Below, in pieces: positions 17,831 to 27,326 of a DNA stretch of 64,000 nucleotides. This DNA is from Rhodospirillales bacterium (GTDB lineage Bacteria > Pseudomonadota > Alphaproteobacteria > Acetobacterales > Acetobacteraceae): positions 55,369-119,368 of the forward strand of contig JANXTF010000034.1 in assembly GCA_025352565.1 (NCBI GenBank), read 5' to 3'. Both the position numbers and the translations under genes were made by a program. The notes beneath the pieces were generated by a model, which saw only the letters and a list, made by a program, of their open reading frames with translations, was not told the DNA's origin and did no database searches. The number at the start of each line of letters is the position of its first letter. Position 1 is the stretch's first letter.

Positions 17831-18594
17831 TTGGGCGCCTGGGGCGCGCGCTGGAGGCGACAGGCACGGTGCTGGTGCTCCTGGTCGTGTGGCATTTCGT
17901 GGCCGCCTCGGGCGCGTTCTCGGATTTCCTGCTGCCATCGCCCGAAGCGGTGGCGGCGCGGATCATCGACGACGCGCTGTCGGGCGATGTTTTCGCCTCG
18001 CTGGCCCGAACCGTCGTGACGGCATTGACCGGCTTTGCGGCCGCAGGGCTCGTGGGTGCCGCGCTCGGGATCGGCATGGCGCGGGTGCGGCTGGTGCGAT
18101 GGTTCTTCGACCCGCTGGTCTCGATCGGCTACCCGATGCCGAAAATCGCGTTCCTGCCGGTGTTCCTGCTGTGGATCGGGCCAAACTTCGCGTCCCAGGT
18201 GACCATCGTGGCGTTCTCCGCCGTGTTTCCGGTCGCGGTCGCCACACGCGCCGGCGCCGAGGGCGTGGAGCGCACGCTGTTGTGGTCCGCGCGCAGCCTT
18301 GGGACGTCGGCGGGACAATTGCTGTGGCAGATCGTGCTGCCGGCGGTGGTGCCGCAGATGTTGACCGGGCTGCAGGTGGCGCTGCCGGTAGCGCTCATCA
18401 CCACCATCGTGGCCGAGATGCTGACCGGCGGCGACGGCATCGGCGGGGCCATGCTGGGCGCCATGCGGTTCGCGGATTCGCCGGGCGTGTTCGCCGGCAT
18501 CATCGTGATCGCGGCGACCGGGTTCGTGCTGATCCGGACGATGGAAGTCATTCGCCGCCGGATGCTGCGGTGGCACGCGGAAGCAGCAAGCTAA
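17827..18594 (+). CDS. NitT/TauT-type ABC transporter permease 2
   Basis: A 255-residue permease related to the gene just upstream but clearly diverged. Its coupling region reads YPMPKIAFLPVFLLWIGPNF and its EAA-like loop ARSLGTSAGQLLWQIVLPAVVPQ. About six membrane spans are visible. The ATG at 17827 overlaps the stop of permease 1; an ATG 12 bases upstream is also in frame but would lengthen the overlap. This is the last gene of the CoxL-importer operon. A DoxX gene follows 24 bp later and might be co-transcribed. Confidence 0.9.
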   Translation: MIGRLGRALEATGTVLVLLVVWHFVAASGAFSDFLLPSPEAVAARIIDDALSGDVFASLARTVVTALTGFAAAGLVGAALGIGMARVRLVRWFFDPLVSIGYPMPKIAFLPVFLLWIGPNFASQVTIVAFSAVFPVAVATRAGAEGVERTLLWSARSLGTSAGQLLWQIVLPAVVPQMLTGLQVALPVALITTIVAEMLTGGDGIGGAMLGAMRFADSPGVFAGIIVIAATGFVLIRTMEVIRRRMLRWHAEAAS

Positions 18595-18618
18595 GCAGTT
18601 GGCAAATCCCCTGCGCAC

Positions 18619-19032
18619 ATGTTACCGATGCTCATGCAAACAACAACATCGACCTTTGCCCTGACCTGGGCGCCCCGTATGCTCTCGGTTCTTCGGATCG
18701 TCGTGGCACTCCTTTTCATCGAGCACGGCACGCAAAAACTGTTCGGCTTCCCGGTGCCGCCGGCCAGCGGCCTGCCGGCGATGATGACGCTGTCCTGGAC
18801 CGCCGCCGTGATCGAGACGGTCGGCGGCGTGCTGGTGCTGATCGGGCTGTTCACCCGCGCCGCCGCGTTAATCCTGTCGGGCGAGATGGCGGTGGCTTAC
18901 TGGATGGCGCACGCGCCGCGCAGCCCGTTTCCGATCGCGAATGGCGGTGACGCGGCGATCCTGTACTGCTTCGTGTTTCTGTTCATCGCCGCCGCCGGCG
19001 CTGGCCCGTGGGCGATCGACCGCGGGCGCTGA
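18619..19032 (+). CDS. DoxX family membrane protein
   Basis: A 137-residue inner-membrane protein with four hydrophobic segments. The sequence LRIVVALLFIEHGTQKLFGF is the diagnostic first helix of the DoxX/YphA family (R...F...HG..KL.G), and the GLFTRAAALILSGEMAVAYW and C-terminal FVFLFIAAAGAGPWAID segments fit as well. DoxX proteins are small membrane subunits linked to quinone redox or thiosulfate handling in some organisms, but for most the role is unknown. It is 24 bp after the permease pair and may belong to the same transcript. The start could also be the ATG at 18628. Confidence 0.9.
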   Translation: MLPMLMQTTTSTFALTWAPRMLSVLRIVVALLFIEHGTQKLFGFPVPPASGLPAMMTLSWTAAVIETVGGVLVLIGLFTRAAALILSGEMAVAYWMAHAPRSPFPIANGGDAAILYCFVFLFIAAAGAGPWAIDRGR

Positions 19033-19034
19033 TT

Positions 19035-19937
19035 TCAAGCGGGGCGGCGGATCACCAAGGCGGCGGCGGCAAGCATCAATGCCATGCCGATGCCGTCCAG
19101 CACGCTGACCGGCTCACCGTTGATCGCAAAGCCCAGCAGCACCGCGATCAACGGTGAGATGAAGGCATAGCTGCCGGCGCGGCTGGCGCCCCAGTCCCGC
19201 ACGAGCACGAAGTAGACGATCGAAGCGCCGAGCGAACTGGGCAGCACCAAGTACAGCCATCCGGCCCATGCCGCGGCGCCCCACTGGAAATGCATCGCCT
19301 CGCCCACGCCTGGCTCGAACAGCACGGACCCGACCAGCAGCAGGAGACCGCCCATGAGGTTGGTGACAGCTGCCATGTGCGCGGGCGAGAGCGTCCGCAT
19401 GACCGGACGGGCGACGACCGAGCCGGCGCAGTAGCTGAAGCACCCGAGCAGCACGCCCAGGGCGCCGAGCAGTTCGGCGCCACCCAGCCGTCCCGAAACC
19501 GCCTTCGGGCCGAACAGCAAGCCGATGCCCACGAGGCCGAACGCGATGGCGCCGGCCTGCCGCCAGTTGAAACGCTCCTGCCCCATGGCGATGCTGAGCC
19601 CCAGCAGCGCCACCGGCGTGGTGCCCGAGGTGATGACGGCGGCGAGGCCGCTGCCGATCTGCCGCAACCCGTATTGCTGCAACAAGGCGCTGAGCGCGAT
19701 CATCAGCAGCGCCACCAGCGCGAGCCGTCCGAGCAGGCGCGGCGGCACCCGGATCGGCAAGCCCTTCCACCAGCGCCACCCCAGCAGCAGGCCCGCGGCC
19801 GTCGTCCAGCGCAGGCCGGAGAAGAAGCCGGGCGGCACAATGGTGACACCGGCCTTCATGGCAAGCCACGTCGTGCCAAAGACGACGCAGAGGAAGACGA
19901 ACATCAGCCGCAATCGCGCGGAAGCAGGAAGCGCCAT
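19035..19937 (-). CDS. EamA/DMT-family transporter
   Basis: A 300-residue integral membrane protein with about ten hydrophobic segments in two repeated EamA halves (about residues 10-140 and 155-297). The opening RLMFVFLCVVFGTTWLAMKAG and the LQQYGLRQIGSGLAAVITSGTTPVALLG segment are typical of drug/metabolite exporters of the RhaT/YdcZ/EamA group. It is convergent with DoxX, with only 2 bp between the stop codons, so a shared termination region must lie inside coding sequence. Substrates of this group include amino acids such as cysteine and threonine; the nearness of cysK 550 bp away is suggestive only. Confidence 0.9.
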   Translation of the reverse strand: MALPASARLRLMFVFLCVVFGTTWLAMKAGVTIVPPGFFSGLRWTTAAGLLLGWRWWKGLPIRVPPRLLGRLALVALLMIALSALLQQYGLRQIGSGLAAVITSGTTPVALLGLSIAMGQERFNWRQAGAIAFGLVGIGLLFGPKAVSGRLGGAELLGALGVLLGCFSYCAGSVVARPVMRTLSPAHMAAVTNLMGGLLLLVGSVLFEPGVGEAMHFQWGAAAWAGWLYLVLPSSLGASIVYFVLVRDWGASRAGSYAFISPLIAVLLGFAINGEPVSVLDGIGMALMLAAAALVIRRPA

Positions 19938-19989
19938 GCGGGCTGTCGATCCGTTCTCGTTTCCTCGCCCGCACCATAGGCCGCGCGGA

Positions 19990-20439
19990 TCAAATCGCGA
20001 AGCTGATCGGCTCCGTCATCGGCCGGCGCAGGCCGGCGGCGGCGGCGCGGCGCAGCAGGTGTTCCAACGTGGTGGCAGCCATCGTTTGCGTCAGGACAGC
20101 GTCCATCTCGCACCACACCGGCTCGATCACCTTGGCCTGCAACGGGCCGGTCGGCCCCTCCCCCACCTCCGCCTCTCCCGCTGCGGCCACGATGTCGGCC
20201 AGCGAGATGTCACGGCGCGAGCGCCCGAGCCGATAGCCACCGCGCGGGCCGCGCACGCTTTCCAGCAGCCCGGCCCGCGACAGGCCTTGCAACAACGGCT
20301 CCATGCCGCGCCTGGCCAGGCCGAGGCGTTCGGAGAGATCGGCGGCGTTCACGGTCGTGGCGCGGCCGGCGTGGAACGCCACGTCGAGCATGATGGAGAC
20401 GGCGAGCATCGCACGGTCGCGTCGCAGCAGCATCGGCAC
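19990..20439 (-). CDS. Rrf2 family transcriptional regulator without Fe-S cysteines
   Basis: A 149-residue winged-helix regulator. The segments MLAVSIMLDVAFHAGR, NAADLSERLGLARRGMEPLLQGLSRAGLLESVRGPRGGYRLGR and DISLADIVAAA give the full Rrf2 DNA-binding and dimerisation pattern. IscR and NsrR hold an Fe-S cluster through three cysteines in the loop after the wing; this protein has only one Cys (WCEMD), as in CymR-type regulators that act with cysteine synthase. The gene is divergent from cysK with 46 bp between starts. The start is GTG at 20439, preceded by a GGGGG run; an ATG at 20433 is possible. Confidence 0.88.
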   Translation of the reverse strand: MPMLLRRDRAMLAVSIMLDVAFHAGRATTVNAADLSERLGLARRGMEPLLQGLSRAGLLESVRGPRGGYRLGRSRRDISLADIVAAAGEAEVGEGPTGPLQAKVIEPVWCEMDAVLTQTMAATTLEHLLRRAAAAGLRRPMTEPISFAI

Positions 20440-20454
20440 GCGGCTGGCCCCCTA

Positions 20455-20480
20455 ACCACAAACCCAGACCGTGGTATAAC
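20455..20480. promoter_or_regulatory. Candidate Rrf2 operator and cysK -10 region
   Basis: Between the divergent Rrf2 and cysK starts lies an inverted repeat ACCAC-N11-GTGGT (20455-20475, centre 20465). It runs directly into TATAAC (20475-20480), a good -10 hexamer for a cysK transcript that would begin at or next to the ATG at 20486. There is no Shine-Dalgarno before that ATG, which fits a leaderless message. The operator would cover the -10/-35 spacer, so binding should block transcription. That the neighbouring Rrf2 protein binds here is an inference. Confidence 0.5.
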
Positions 20481-20485
20481 CGATT

Positions 20486-21466
<981 letters not shown>

Positions 21467-21484
21467 GCCTTGAAGGAAACCGCA

Positions 21485-21922
21485 ATGCCCCGCCTTGGAC
21501 GCACCGCCTCGCTCGCCCTGACCGCCGCCGTCTTGCTGACGACGCTATCTTTGGCGCACGGAGCGATGGCGCAGCAAGCCCGCAATCCGCTCGGCCCGAA
21601 GCCTGAATTCGCCAAGATCCGACCGGAACTGCCGCCGTCCGCCGCCGGCACCGCGTGGCCGCGTTTGGACGTTGGCGCGATCTTCTGCCGCACGCAGGAT
21701 GATTTGCGGCGGCGGGGGGAATATGCCGCGGCGCGGGGCGCTGGCCTCTCGGTGCCGGCTGGACCGGCGCCGGATTGCCAGGTGATCGGGTCGCCGACGC
21801 CGGTCGATGTGCTCGACCGGCCGTTGCCCTCGGCCACCCAGGTGCGCCTCAAGCCCAAGCAGCCCAAGAGCGGCGAAACGGGCTGGACTGACGCCTGGCT
21901 GCCGGAGAAGGCGCCCCGCTGA
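21485..21922 (+). CDS. Small secreted protein of unknown function
   Basis: A 145-residue protein with a Sec signal (residues 1-30, ending GAMA-QQ). The mature part is proline-rich with two cysteines (in IFCRTQDD and PDCQVIG) that could form a disulfide. The segment FCRTQDDLRRR recalls small periplasmic proteins of acetobacteria that share this CxTxxDL pattern, but no family name can be given. The ATG at 21485 was chosen for its AAGGA site; the frame opens 15 bases earlier. It follows cysK by 18 bp and may share its transcript. Confidence 0.65.
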   Translation: MPRLGRTASLALTAAVLLTTLSLAHGAMAQQARNPLGPKPEFAKIRPELPPSAAGTAWPRLDVGAIFCRTQDDLRRRGEYAAARGAGLSVPAGPAPDCQVIGSPTPVDVLDRPLPSATQVRLKPKQPKSGETGWTDAWLPEKAPR

Positions 21923-21946
21923 AGCGAGGCGCTACCGCCGGCTTTT

Positions 21947-21988
21947 GGCAGACCAGCTCCGGCAGATCAGACCCGGCAGGTCAGCCCT
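21947..21988. repeat. Three imperfect 14-bp tandem repeats at leuB 3' end
   Basis: Three consecutive 14-bp units of the form GGCAGnnCAGnnCn run from 21947 to 21988. The last unit overlaps the end of leuB, which stops at 21981. The array sits between the convergent ends of leuB and the small secreted-protein gene. No U-run hairpin is visible here, so how these transcripts end is unclear. Confidence 0.6.
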
Positions 21989-23099
21989 GGACGTTCAGCT
22001 TGTCCAGCTCGCGCAAGATTGCCTCGCCCATGACATGGGTGCCGACTCTCGCGCAACCCGGGGCCATCACGTCGGCGGTGCGCAGGCCGCTGGCGAGCAC
22101 GTTGGTGGCGGCGCGCTCGATCATCGCCGCGTCCTCCTCCATGTCGAACGAGTAACGCAGCAGCATGGCGAAGCTTAGCAGTTGGCCAAGCGGGTTGGCG
22201 ACGCCCTTGCCCGCGATGTCGGGCGCACTGCCGTGGATGGGCTCGTACAGCGCGTGGCGGCGGCCCGCGGCGTCGAGGCCGCCCAGCGTGGCGCTGGGGA
22301 GCATGCCGAGGCTGCCGGTGAGCATGGAGGCGAGGTCGCTCAATATGTCGCCGAACAAATTGGTGGTCACGATCACGTCGAACTGGCGCGGGTTGCGCAC
22401 CAGCTGCATCGCGCAGTTGTCGGCGTACATGTTTGACAAGGCGATTTCGGGGTATTCGCGCGTGTGCAGGGCTGCCACGGTCTCGCGCCAGAGCAGGCCG
22501 CTCTCCATCACGTTGGCCTTCTCGACGCTGCACACCCGGCCCTGGCGCTTGCGGGCGAGATCGAACGCGACGCGCGCGACGCGTTCGATCTCGACCGTGT
22601 CGTAAACCTCGGTGTTGATGCCGCGACGGCGTCCGTCGGGCAGCGTGGTGACACCGCGCGGCTCGCCGAAATAGATGCCGCCGGTGCTCTCGCGCACGAT
22701 CATGAGGTCGAGCCCGCGCACCACGTCCGCCTTCAGCGTGCTGGCATCGACCAGCGGATCGAGCACGATGGCGGGACGGAGGTTGGCGAACAGCCCGAGT
22801 TCGCGGCGCAGCGTGAGGATCGCGATTTCCGGGCGGGCGTCGAAGCCGAGCTTATCCCATTGCGGACCGCCGACCGAGCCGAACAGCACGGCGTCGGCCT
22901 GCTTGGCGCGGGCGACCACGCCGGATGTGATCGGTACGCCGCGCGCGTCGATCGAAGCCCCCCCGACGAGGTCCTCGGTGAGCTCGAAGGTGACGCTGCG
23001 GCGGCGGGCCATCCAGTCGATGACGCGCTGGACTTCGTACATGACCTCCGGGCCGATGCCGTCACCCGGCAGCAGCAGCAGGCTTTTGTTGGCCGGCAT
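21981..23099 (-). CDS. leuB: 3-isopropylmalate dehydrogenase
   Basis: A 372-residue NAD-dependent oxidative decarboxylase for the third step of leucine synthesis. LLLPGDGIGPEVM opens the Rossmann-like core, AVLFGSVGGPQWD follows, and VRESTGGIYFGEPRG with the NLFGDILSD and GSAPDIAGKGVANPLG segments give the substrate, metal and NAD sites of the isopropylmalate/isocitrate dehydrogenase family. The start codon overlaps the leuD stop (ATGA). It is the last gene of the leftward leuCDB set. Confidence 0.96.
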   Translation of the reverse strand: MPANKSLLLLPGDGIGPEVMYEVQRVIDWMARRRSVTFELTEDLVGGASIDARGVPITSGVVARAKQADAVLFGSVGGPQWDKLGFDARPEIAILTLRRELGLFANLRPAIVLDPLVDASTLKADVVRGLDLMIVRESTGGIYFGEPRGVTTLPDGRRRGINTEVYDTVEIERVARVAFDLARKRQGRVCSVEKANVMESGLLWRETVAALHTREYPEIALSNMYADNCAMQLVRNPRQFDVIVTTNLFGDILSDLASMLTGSLGMLPSATLGGLDAAGRRHALYEPIHGSAPDIAGKGVANPLGQLLSFAMLLRYSFDMEEDAAMIERAATNVLASGLRTADVMAPGCARVGTHVMGEAILRELDKLNVQG

Positions 23100-23728
23100 C
23101 AGATGGCGACCGGAATGGCGGGGAGCCAGGCGCGATCCTGCGTCTTCCGCGCTTCGTAGGCGTCGATGCTGGCGGCATGCGCCATGGTCTGTCCGATGTC
23201 GTCGAGGCCGTTCAGCATGAGATGTTTCCTGAAGGGATCGACATCGAATGAAATCTCCTGGCCGTTCGGGCGAATGACAACCTGGCGCGCGAGGTCGATG
23301 GTGACGCGGGCGTTGCCGCCGAGTTTGGTGTCGTCCATGAGTTGGTCGCAGATCTCTCGCGGGAGACGGACCGGCAGAACACCGTTCTTGAAGCAGTTGT
23401 TGTGGAAGATGTCGGCGAAGCTGGGAGCGATGACGCAGCGTATACCGAAATCGAGCAGCGCCCAGGGCGCGTGCTCGCGCGACGAGCCACAGCCGAAATT
23501 GTCGTGCGCGATCAGGATTTCCGCGTGGCGATAGGCCGGCTGGTTGAGCACGAAATCGGGCCGTTCCGCACCCGTTTCGTCAAAGCGCAGCGTGTCGAAC
23601 AGGTTCTTGCCCAACCCGGCGCGCACGATGGTGCGGAGGACGCGCGCGGGGATGATCTTGTCGGTGTCGATGTTGGCGATCGGCAGCGGGGCGGCAACGC
23701 CGGTGAGCATGGTGAAGGCCTGCATCAT
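23099..23728 (-). CDS. leuD: 3-isopropylmalate dehydratase small subunit
   Basis: A 209-residue swivelling-domain subunit of isopropylmalate isomerase. [22 protein letters not shown] is the classic N-terminal segment and [20 protein letters not shown] the substrate loop; [24 protein letters not shown] is also typical. It overlaps both neighbours: its start lies inside the leuC stop (23725-23728) and its stop inside the leuB start. Such coupling keeps the two isomerase subunits in step. Confidence 0.96.
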   Translation of the reverse strand: MMQAFTMLTGVAAPLPIANIDTDKIIPARVLRTIVRAGLGKNLFDTLRFDETGAERPDFVLNQPAYRHAEILIAHDNFGCGSSREHAPWALLDFGIRCVIAPSFADIFHNNCFKNGVLPVRLPREICDQLMDDTKLGGNARVTIDLARQVVIRPNGQEISFDVDPFRKHLMLNGLDDIGQTMAHAASIDAYEARKTQDRAWLPAIPVAI

Positions 23729-25131
23729 GCGAACTCCCGCACATCGGCCAGGTGGCCGGTGATCGCCGCCGCCGCCGCCATGGCGGGGGAGAGGAGATGG
23801 GTGCGGCCGCCGGGACCCTGGCGGCCCTCGAAGTTGCGGTTAGACGTGCTGGCGCAGCGTTGGCCCGGAGCGAGACGGTCCGGGTTCATGCCAAGGCACA
23901 TCGAGCAGCCGGCCTCGCGCCACTCGAAGCCGGCGTCGAGCAGGATGCGGTCGAGGCCCTCGGCCTCGGCCTGCTGCTTGACGAGGCCCGAGCCGGGCAC
24001 GACGAGGGCGCGGACTCCTTCGGCGACATGGCGGCCTTTCGCGACGTGGGCGGCGGCGCGGATGTCCTCGATGCGGCCGTTGGTGCAACTGCCGATGAAC
24101 ACGACATCGACCGGAACCTCGGCCAGCTTCTGGCCGGCGGTGAGGCCCATGTAGTCGAGCATTCGTTCGAGGCGGGCGCGCTTGTCGGTATCCATCTCGG
24201 CGGCGGGGTCGGGCACCGCGCCGGTGATCGGCAGGACCGCTTCGGGACTGGTCCCCCAGGTGACCATCGGCACCAGCGCCGAGACGTCGATATTCACCAC
24301 GCGGTCGTAATGGGCGCCTTCGTCGGAGGGCAGCGTGCGCCAATAGGCCAGCGCGCGGTCGAGCGCCTCGCCCTCGGGCGCGAACTGGCGGCCGGCGATG
24401 TAGGCGAACGTCGTTTCGTCCGGCGCGATCATGCCGGCGCGGGCGCCGGCTTCGATGGACATGTTGCAGACCGTCATGCGGCCGGCCATGTCGAGCGCCC
24501 GGATCGCCTCGCCCGCGAATTCGATGACGTGGCCGGTGCCGCCGGCGGTGCCGATCTTGCCGATGATGGCGAGCACGATGTCTTTCGCGGTGCAGCCGGC
24601 GGCGAGCTTGCCGTCCACCTGGACCCGCATGTTCAACGCGGGCTTCTGCAGCAGCGTTTGCGTGGCGAGCACGTGCTCGACCTCGGACGTGCCGATGCCG
24701 AACGCGAGCGCGCCCAGAGCGCCATGGGTGGAGGTGTGGCTGTCGCCACAGACGATGGTGGTGCCGGGCAGGCTCAAGCCGAGCTCGGGGCCGATGATGT
24801 GGACGATGCCCTGGCGCACGTCGCGCACCGGGATGTAGGGCACGCCGAAGGCGGCCACGTTGGCCTCCAGCGTCTCGATCTGAAGGCGGCTTTCGGGCTC
24901 CTCGACGGGGAGGCTGCGATCCGACGTGGGGATGTTGTGGTCGACCACGGCGATGGTGCCGTCGGGCCGGTGGACGGGGCGGCCGGCGGCGCGCAGGCCC
25001 TCGAAGGCCTGGGGGGACGTGACCTCATGGACGAGGTGGCGGTCGATATAGAGAATGCACGTGCCATCCTCGAGACGCTCGACGACGTGACTGTCCCACA
25101 CCTTGTCGAACAAGGTTCTTGCGTCGGCCAT
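23725..25131 (-). CDS. leuC: 3-isopropylmalate dehydratase large subunit
   Basis: A 468-residue aconitase-family [4Fe-4S] enzyme that isomerises 2- to 3-isopropylmalate with LeuD. The cluster ligands are visible in FIGSCTNGR (about residue 347) and in [10 protein letters not shown] (about 408-411). The N-terminal segment [12 protein letters not shown] is standard, and the [27 protein letters not shown] stretch holds substrate residues. An AGGAGGAAC ribosome site precedes the ATG. The gene follows rplS on the same strand, separated by a 120-bp spacer with a long palindrome. Confidence 0.97.
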   Translation of the reverse strand: MADARTLFDKVWDSHVVERLEDGTCILYIDRHLVHEVTSPQAFEGLRAAGRPVHRPDGTIAVVDHNIPTSDRSLPVEEPESRLQIETLEANVAAFGVPYIPVRDVRQGIVHIIGPELGLSLPGTTIVCGDSHTSTHGALGALAFGIGTSEVEHVLATQTLLQKPALNMRVQVDGKLAAGCTAKDIVLAIIGKIGTAGGTGHVIEFAGEAIRALDMAGRMTVCNMSIEAGARAGMIAPDETTFAYIAGRQFAPEGEALDRALAYWRTLPSDEGAHYDRVVNIDVSALVPMVTWGTSPEAVLPITGAVPDPAAEMDTDKRARLERMLDYMGLTAGQKLAEVPVDVVFIGSCTNGRIEDIRAAAHVAKGRHVAEGVRALVVPGSGLVKQQAEAEGLDRILLDAGFEWREAGCSMCLGMNPDRLAPGQRCASTSNRNFEGRQGPGGRTHLLSPAMAAAAAITGHLADVREFA

Positions 25132-25166
25132 TTTGTTCCTCCTGCTCGATCGGCGTGGTTCTTAGC

Positions 25167-25243
25167 CCCCACCCCGGCCCTCCCCACAAGGGGGAGGGGG
25201 AAGAACACCTCTCCCTCCCCTGGTGGGGAGGGCCGGGGTGGGG
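25167..25243. repeat. 77-bp near-palindrome (REP-like hairpin) between rplS and leuC
   Basis: Two 21-bp arms (25167-25187 and 25223-25243) are perfect inverted copies, built of C/A-rich and G/T-rich strings around a GGCC core. The 35 bp between them are themselves roughly self-complementary (AGGGGGAGGGGGA against TCTCCCTCCCCT), so the whole unit can fold as one long hairpin. It lacks a U-run and has the look of a dispersed REP/intergenic repeat; a degenerate relative lies at 8746-8800. Here it sits between rplS and leuC and may cause partial termination or shield the rplS mRNA end. Confidence 0.8.
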
Positions 25244-25251
25244 TGGCGCCG

Positions 25252-25698
25252 CTACTCTGCCGCGGCGGCCGGAGTTCCGGCGACCGGAGTTCCGGCGACC
25301 GGCGTTCCGGCGGCCGGCGTTTCGGTCTTGGCCACGGTGTCGCGCGGACGCTCGGCAATGCGGGCCGACTTGCCGCTGCGGCCGCGCAGATAATAAAGCT
25401 TCGCGCGACGCACGTCGCCGCGGCGGATCACGGCGATCTCGGCGATGGTCGGCGCATACAGCGGGAACACGCGCTCGACGCCCTCGCCGTAACTGATCTT
25501 GCGGACGGTGAAGTTGCTGTTCAGACCCTTGTTGGAGCGCGCGATGCAGACGCCCTCGAACGCCTGGGTGCGGGTGCGCTCACCCTCCACGACCTTGACC
25601 ATGACGCGCAGCGTGTCGCCGGCGCGGAAATCAGGCACGGCGCGCAGCGCGGTGAGGCGCGCGACTTCCTCAGCCTCGTAGGTCTGGATGATGTTCAT
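25252..25698 (-). CDS. rplS: 50S ribosomal protein L19
   Basis: A 148-residue L19. [33 protein letters not shown] and [44 protein letters not shown] match the family from end to end. The last 25 residues form an extra Ala-Gly-Thr-Pro-Val tail coded by 15-bp tandem repeats (about 25267-25325); typical L19 is 115-130 residues. It is the fourth gene of the rpsP-rimM-trmD-rplS set, 30 bp after trmD. Confidence 0.97.
   Translation of the reverse strand: MNIIQTYEAEEVARLTALRAVPDFRAGDTLRVMVKVVEGERTRTQAFEGVCIARSNKGLNSNFTVRKISYGEGVERVFPLYAPTIAEIAVIRRGDVRRAKLYYLRGRSGKSARIAERPRDTVAKTETPAAGTPVAGTPVAGTPAAAAE
25267..25325. repeat. 15-bp tandem repeats coding the L19 C-terminal tail
   Basis: About four near-identical 15-bp units (core CCGGCGACCGGAGTT) encode repeats of the pentapeptide AGTPV/A at the end of rplS. 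The divisible-by-three period keeps the frame, so copy number could vary between strains without harm to the ribosomal core. Confidence 0.75.
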
Positions 25699-25728
25699 GG
25701 CGAATGGTCCTTTCGTCGATCGTGGGGT

Positions 25729-26451
25729 CTAGGCCGCACCGGCTGCTTGCGCAACCGCTGGGGCGTGATGGGATGCGCGGGCGGCCCAGAGATCGGGGCG
25801 GCGCTCGCGGGTGATTTTCTCCGACTGCGCCACACGCCAGCTGGCGATGGCGGCATGGTTGCCGGACAGAAGGATGTCGGGCACGCGCCTGCCCTGCCAA
25901 TCGGCCGGGCGCGTGTAATGCGGGTATTCGAGCAGGCCGTGCGAAAAGCTCTCGTCCTCGACGCTGGCGGCGGCCCCCACGACGCCGGGGAGCAGGCGGA
26001 CGCAGGCATCGAGCAAAACCAGGCAGGCGGGTTCGCCACCTGAGAGGACGTAATCGCCAACGCTTATTTCCATCAGGCCGCGCGCCTCGATCACGCGCTG
26101 ATCGATGCCTTCGTAGCGGCCGCACAGCAGCACGGCACCGGGACCGGCGGCGAGCTCGGCCACCACGCGCTGGGTGAGCGGGCGGCCGCGCGGGGTGAGA
26201 TAGATCGTCGGGCGGCCGTCCTGATGGGGGGCCAGCGCCGCGTCGAGGATGTCGGGGCGCATCACCATGCCGGCACCGCCGCCGAACGGGGTGTCATCCA
26301 CCGTGCGATGACGATCCTGCGCCACGGCGCGGATGTCGTGCGCGTCGAGCCGCCAGATGCCGTCGTTGTGCGCCCGGCCGGCGAGGGAATGCGCCAGCGG
26401 CCCCGGAAACATCTCCGGGAACAACGTCAGCACGGAGGCGTGCCACGTCAT
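25729..26451 (-). CDS. trmD: tRNA (guanine-N1-)-methyltransferase
   Basis: A 240-residue SPOUT methyltransferase that makes m1G37 in tRNAs. [15 protein letters not shown] opens the protein. [12 protein letters not shown], the knot segment [13 protein letters not shown] and the [27 protein letters not shown] region that binds AdoMet are all intact, as are the conserved EYPHYTRP and [16 protein letters not shown] motifs. Its start overlaps the rimM stop by four bases. The order rpsP-rimM-trmD-rplS is the universal one. Confidence 0.97.
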   Translation of the reverse strand: MTWHASVLTLFPEMFPGPLAHSLAGRAHNDGIWRLDAHDIRAVAQDRHRTVDDTPFGGGAGMVMRPDILDAALAPHQDGRPTIYLTPRGRPLTQRVVAELAAGPGAVLLCGRYEGIDQRVIEARGLMEISVGDYVLSGGEPACLVLLDACVRLLPGVVGAAASVEDESFSHGLLEYPHYTRPADWQGRRVPDILLSGNHAAIASWRVAQSEKITRERRPDLWAARASHHAPAVAQAAGAA

Positions 26452-26951
26452 GGGGCGACCACCTCGGCGGGGGGTGCCACCGTGATGCGGCCCGCCGCCA
26501 GATCGACATGGGGGACGGCCGCGCGGGTGAACGGCACCAGCAGGGCGCCGATCTCGAGGCTGGCGCCGGCGCCGTAATCATGCACGGCATTAACGCGACC
26601 GAGCGACACGCCGCCATCGCCGATGGCTTCGAGGCCCACGAGATCGGTGAGGTAGAACTCGTCCTCGTCGGTCGCGGGAAGCTGGTCGCGATCGACATAA
26701 AGGCGCGTGTTGACCAGCTTTTCCGCCGCATCCCGGTCGGTGAGCGCGATTTCGCGCCCATCGACCAGCTCGACGACGCGCGCCACTCCGGCGCTGGCCC
26801 AGGACAGGCGCCAGCGCCGGCCGCGATCATCGACGAACGGGCCGTACTCGGCGAGGTCGGCGGGGTCGGCCGTGTAGCTGTGCGCGTGCATCAGCCCGCG
26901 CACGCCGTGCGGCCGTCCCAGCACGCCCATCAGGATGCGTGCGTCGGACAT
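26448..26951 (-). CDS. rimM: Ribosome maturation factor RimM
   Basis: A 167-residue 16S processing factor. The N-terminal domain begins with [22 protein letters not shown], the standard G-x-x-x-x-x-x-G-x-x-G pattern, and the C-terminal PRC-barrel begins near [18 protein letters not shown]. The start touches the rpsP stop at 26951 and the stop overlaps trmD. RimM binds S19 and the 30S head during assembly. Confidence 0.95.
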   Translation of the reverse strand: MSDARILMGVLGRPHGVRGLMHAHSYTADPADLAEYGPFVDDRGRRWRLSWASAGVARVVELVDGREIALTDRDAAEKLVNTRLYVDRDQLPATDEDEFYLTDLVGLEAIGDGGVSLGRVNAVHDYGAGASLEIGALLVPFTRAAVPHVDLAAGRITVAPPAEVVAP

Positions 26952-27286
26952 CAGGCCGCTGCGGCGGCCTTGGCGCGCTCCTGCGCCTTCTTCTTGGGAG
27001 CCGACTGGATCGGCTGCGCGGCATACACCGGCATGGGAGCCAGGCCGGCATGGCCGAGGAACTTCGCCACACGATCGGTGGCGATGGCGCCCTGGCCGAT
27101 CCAGTGGGTGATGCGCTCGTTTTGCAGGCGGATACGTTCGGCGTGGTCGGCCGGCAGCATCGGGTTGTAACTGCCCAGCTTCTCGATGAAGCGGCCGTCA
27201 CGCGGGCTGCGGCTGTCGGCGACCACGATGTGGTAGTACGGACGCTTCTTGGCGCCGGCGCGGGCGAGGCGGATTTTCAGTCCCAT
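26951..27286 (-). CDS. rpsP: 30S ribosomal protein S16
   Basis: A 111-residue S16. [42 protein letters not shown] is near-invariant in the family; it is followed by [27 protein letters not shown]. The tail from residue 85 is Lys/Ala-rich, as in other alphaproteobacteria. It follows ffh by 40 bp and heads the rimM-trmD-rplS set. Confidence 0.97.
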   Translation of the reverse strand: MGLKIRLARAGAKKRPYYHIVVADSRSPRDGRFIEKLGSYNPMLPADHAERIRLQNERITHWIGQGAIATDRVAKFLGHAGLAPMPVYAAQPIQSAPKKKAQERAKAAAAA

Positions 27287-27326
27287 AACTCAAAGTCTCC
27301 AATGGTGTTCAGGCAGGGAAAAAATG

